From: Rhynchopus sp. YZ270_cl-10
Lineage: Eukaryota > Euglenozoa > Diplonemea > Diplonemida > Diplonemidae
Length of the DNA: 64,000 nt
Direction: 5' to 3'
Assembly (NCBI GenBank): GCA_964035575.1
Contig: OZ037920.1
Location: 806,001-870,000 of the forward strand
The position numbers and the translations under genes were made by a program. Below are positions 62,447 to 64,000 of the stretch, piece by piece; position 1 is the first letter of the stretch, and the number at the start of each line of letters is the position of its first letter. A model generated the notes under the pieces. It made no database searches, was not told the origin of the DNA, and saw nothing but the letters and a program-made list of their open reading frames with translations.

Positions 62447-64000
62447 TCGTGGCCCCTTTTTTTTCTGCCAACAAAATATTTTTCTTTTTTTTTTTTTTGC
62501 TTTCAAATTATTGACCAAAACGAAAATAGAAAACAGCTGACGGTTATATTCCACTCGGTATACCGAGGTTAGTTTTTTTTTTCTATTTTCTTTTTTCTTT
62601 TATTTTCCATTTCGAAAAAAATTATTATGTCCCCCTCCTCTTCTCATTCCCGTCTCCAACGAGTATTATCGAGTGGATGTTCTTTCATCTGATCGAGGGG
62701 AGGTGCAGGCTATGTTATCTGTTGCATCAAGGGATCATAAAAAAGCGAAAAAAAGACTAACCCCTTACGCCAATATACCCTCCTCCCCGCAGAACAGAAA
62801 GGGGGGAAAAAACATAAAAAAGAAAACAAAAAAAAGGACAGTGTGCAAACAACACCAAGTGCCCCAAGGATTCTCTGAAGGGTTCACGGTATGTCTGCAT
62901 ATCAACCTTATTCTTTGTTTCAGCTTTATTTTATGTTCCACGTTACGAACCAATCTTGTTGGCGCTCTTTTTTTCAAGGTGACAAAAAAACACGACAGTG
63001 CTTTTTTGTCACCTTGAAAATTTATCTTACAAACTTTTTTTCAAAAAAAATCATTTTGTACATTACGAAAAAACTCTGTAGTCCCGCTGCACCCCATTGC
63101 AGTAGAACTAAAAAAACCAAAAAATAAAAAAAGGCAACCCAAGGGGGGTTTCCGAGTTTGAAAGGTTTTTACTGGGTTTTTGCCGGTTTGTGATAGAGGG
63201 GAACAAAGTTTTTCTTTCTCTCTGTCACACCGTTTAAAACCGATAAAACTTTTAAAAACCGGTGAAAACAAGATTCCATTTTTTTTTTTCTTTTTTATGT
63301 TCCATTTCGCATTGAGGAAGGTAAGGTGCCTGTTCTGTAAAACAGTACATCCGTTGATGATATAGTTCTTATAGGAAGATGTGGTGTGTACGTATTTTTA
63401 TATTTGCTTTGATATTGCAGAAAAGAAAGTGGAGGGTGTGATACCTAAAGGGTATCTGCACAAACTGCACAAATTCTAAAAAAAAATATCAGGAACAAAT
63501 ATTTTCAAAAAAAAATCTACCCACCACAAAGGCAATGGAGCACTTCAGTGCAGGGCGTTCGCCCCGGGGCGAAAAATATTTTTTTTCGTTAAAAAAATCT
63601 TTTCCTGAAAAAATGACATTTTATTTCGCCCCAGGGCTTCGCCCCACCGGGGCGAAACCCTGTATAAATAAATAAATAAAAAAAAAAAAAGGGGAAAAAA
63701 AAAAAAAAAAAAGAGAGAGAGATTTCTCCCCACCACCCTGTAGACCCCCCCGGAGGGGGGGTCGCAGAGGGGTGTCCACTGTACTCAAAATCATCCGCAA
63801 ACCCGCCTGCCGTGAGAGGAAGTTTCCCCAGCACTCCCGCTCCTCAATCCTGCAGTCTGCTGAAGGTGCCCCGTACCCCCTGTTATAGAAGGTGTCACTG
63901 CTCGTGTCAACTCTATCTTCAACGGCAGAGAGACGTTTTAGTTTATTGAAAATAATCAAACTAAGGATGAAGTCTCATATGACAGATGCCTCTCTCTTGT
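62447..64000. other. Gene-free AT-rich DNA to the window end
   Basis: No gene supported. TTTTTTTCAAGGTGACAAAA and TTTTGTCACCTTGAAAATTT at 62969-63022 form an inverted repeat related to the dispersed hairpin arm. At 63549-63660 several TTCGCCCCGGGGCGAA-type palindromes flank an A/T-rich stretch, and a purine run sits at 63680-63722. Confidence 0.55.

Overview
The window looks like nuclear DNA of a flagellated protist, most likely a euglenozoan and perhaps a diplonemid. Four things point there. The alpha-tubulin has euglenozoan-type sequence, including the GEEDVEEY tail. All 14 recognisable host genes lie on the + strand across 62 kb, as in a directional gene cluster. Start codons sit in A-rich context behind pyrimidine tracts and AG. 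The one clear intron is GT-AG. Host exons are GC-rich and intergenic DNA is AT-rich, full of poly(A)/poly(T) runs and small inverted-repeat elements. The species assignment is inference; no spliced-leader gene or rRNA was seen.

Layout. 0-2.1 kb: 3' part of a Cache-TM-HAMP-cyclase receptor with one intron. 2.1-8.7 kb: gene-free, packed with MITE-like hairpins and a decayed piggyBac-like transposon. 8.7-14.4 kb: an FSH1/OVCA2-type serine hydrolase, a four-EF-hand protein and a protein with Sfi1-like Trp motifs. 14.7-42.4 kb: the main feature, a tandem array alternating three secreted Pro/Thr-rich seven-bladed WD40 proteins with three secreted AA10 copper monooxygenases (LPMOs). The array is interrupted by a 2.9-kb DNA transposon with CCAGATCTGG arrays and by an apparently intact 8.2-kb LINE with OTU protease, APE-type endonuclease, RT and RNase H domains. 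Sister repeat units preserve the empty sites, so both insertions can be placed almost to the base. 42.8-47 kb: alpha-tubulin and a membrane-anchored multicopper oxidase. 47-60 kb: gene-poor, with two hAT-like elements (8-bp target duplications), nested MITEs, dispersed short repeats and a 3 x 495-bp tandem array between 448-bp direct repeats. 60.1-62.4 kb: an LRR protein and a small secreted protein.

How the genes may work together: the LPMOs (polysaccharide oxidation), the secreted propeller proteins (possible binding scaffolds) and the extracellular multicopper oxidase suggest a locus for attacking or remodelling extracellular polymers. The propeller domains are almost identical between copies while the N-terminal domains differ mainly by amino-acid changes, as expected if homogenisation acts on one end of the gene and diversification on the other. 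Several short dispersed repeats, including a hairpin motif (AAGGTGACTAAGC...), were seen only in the sense orientation relative to the genes.
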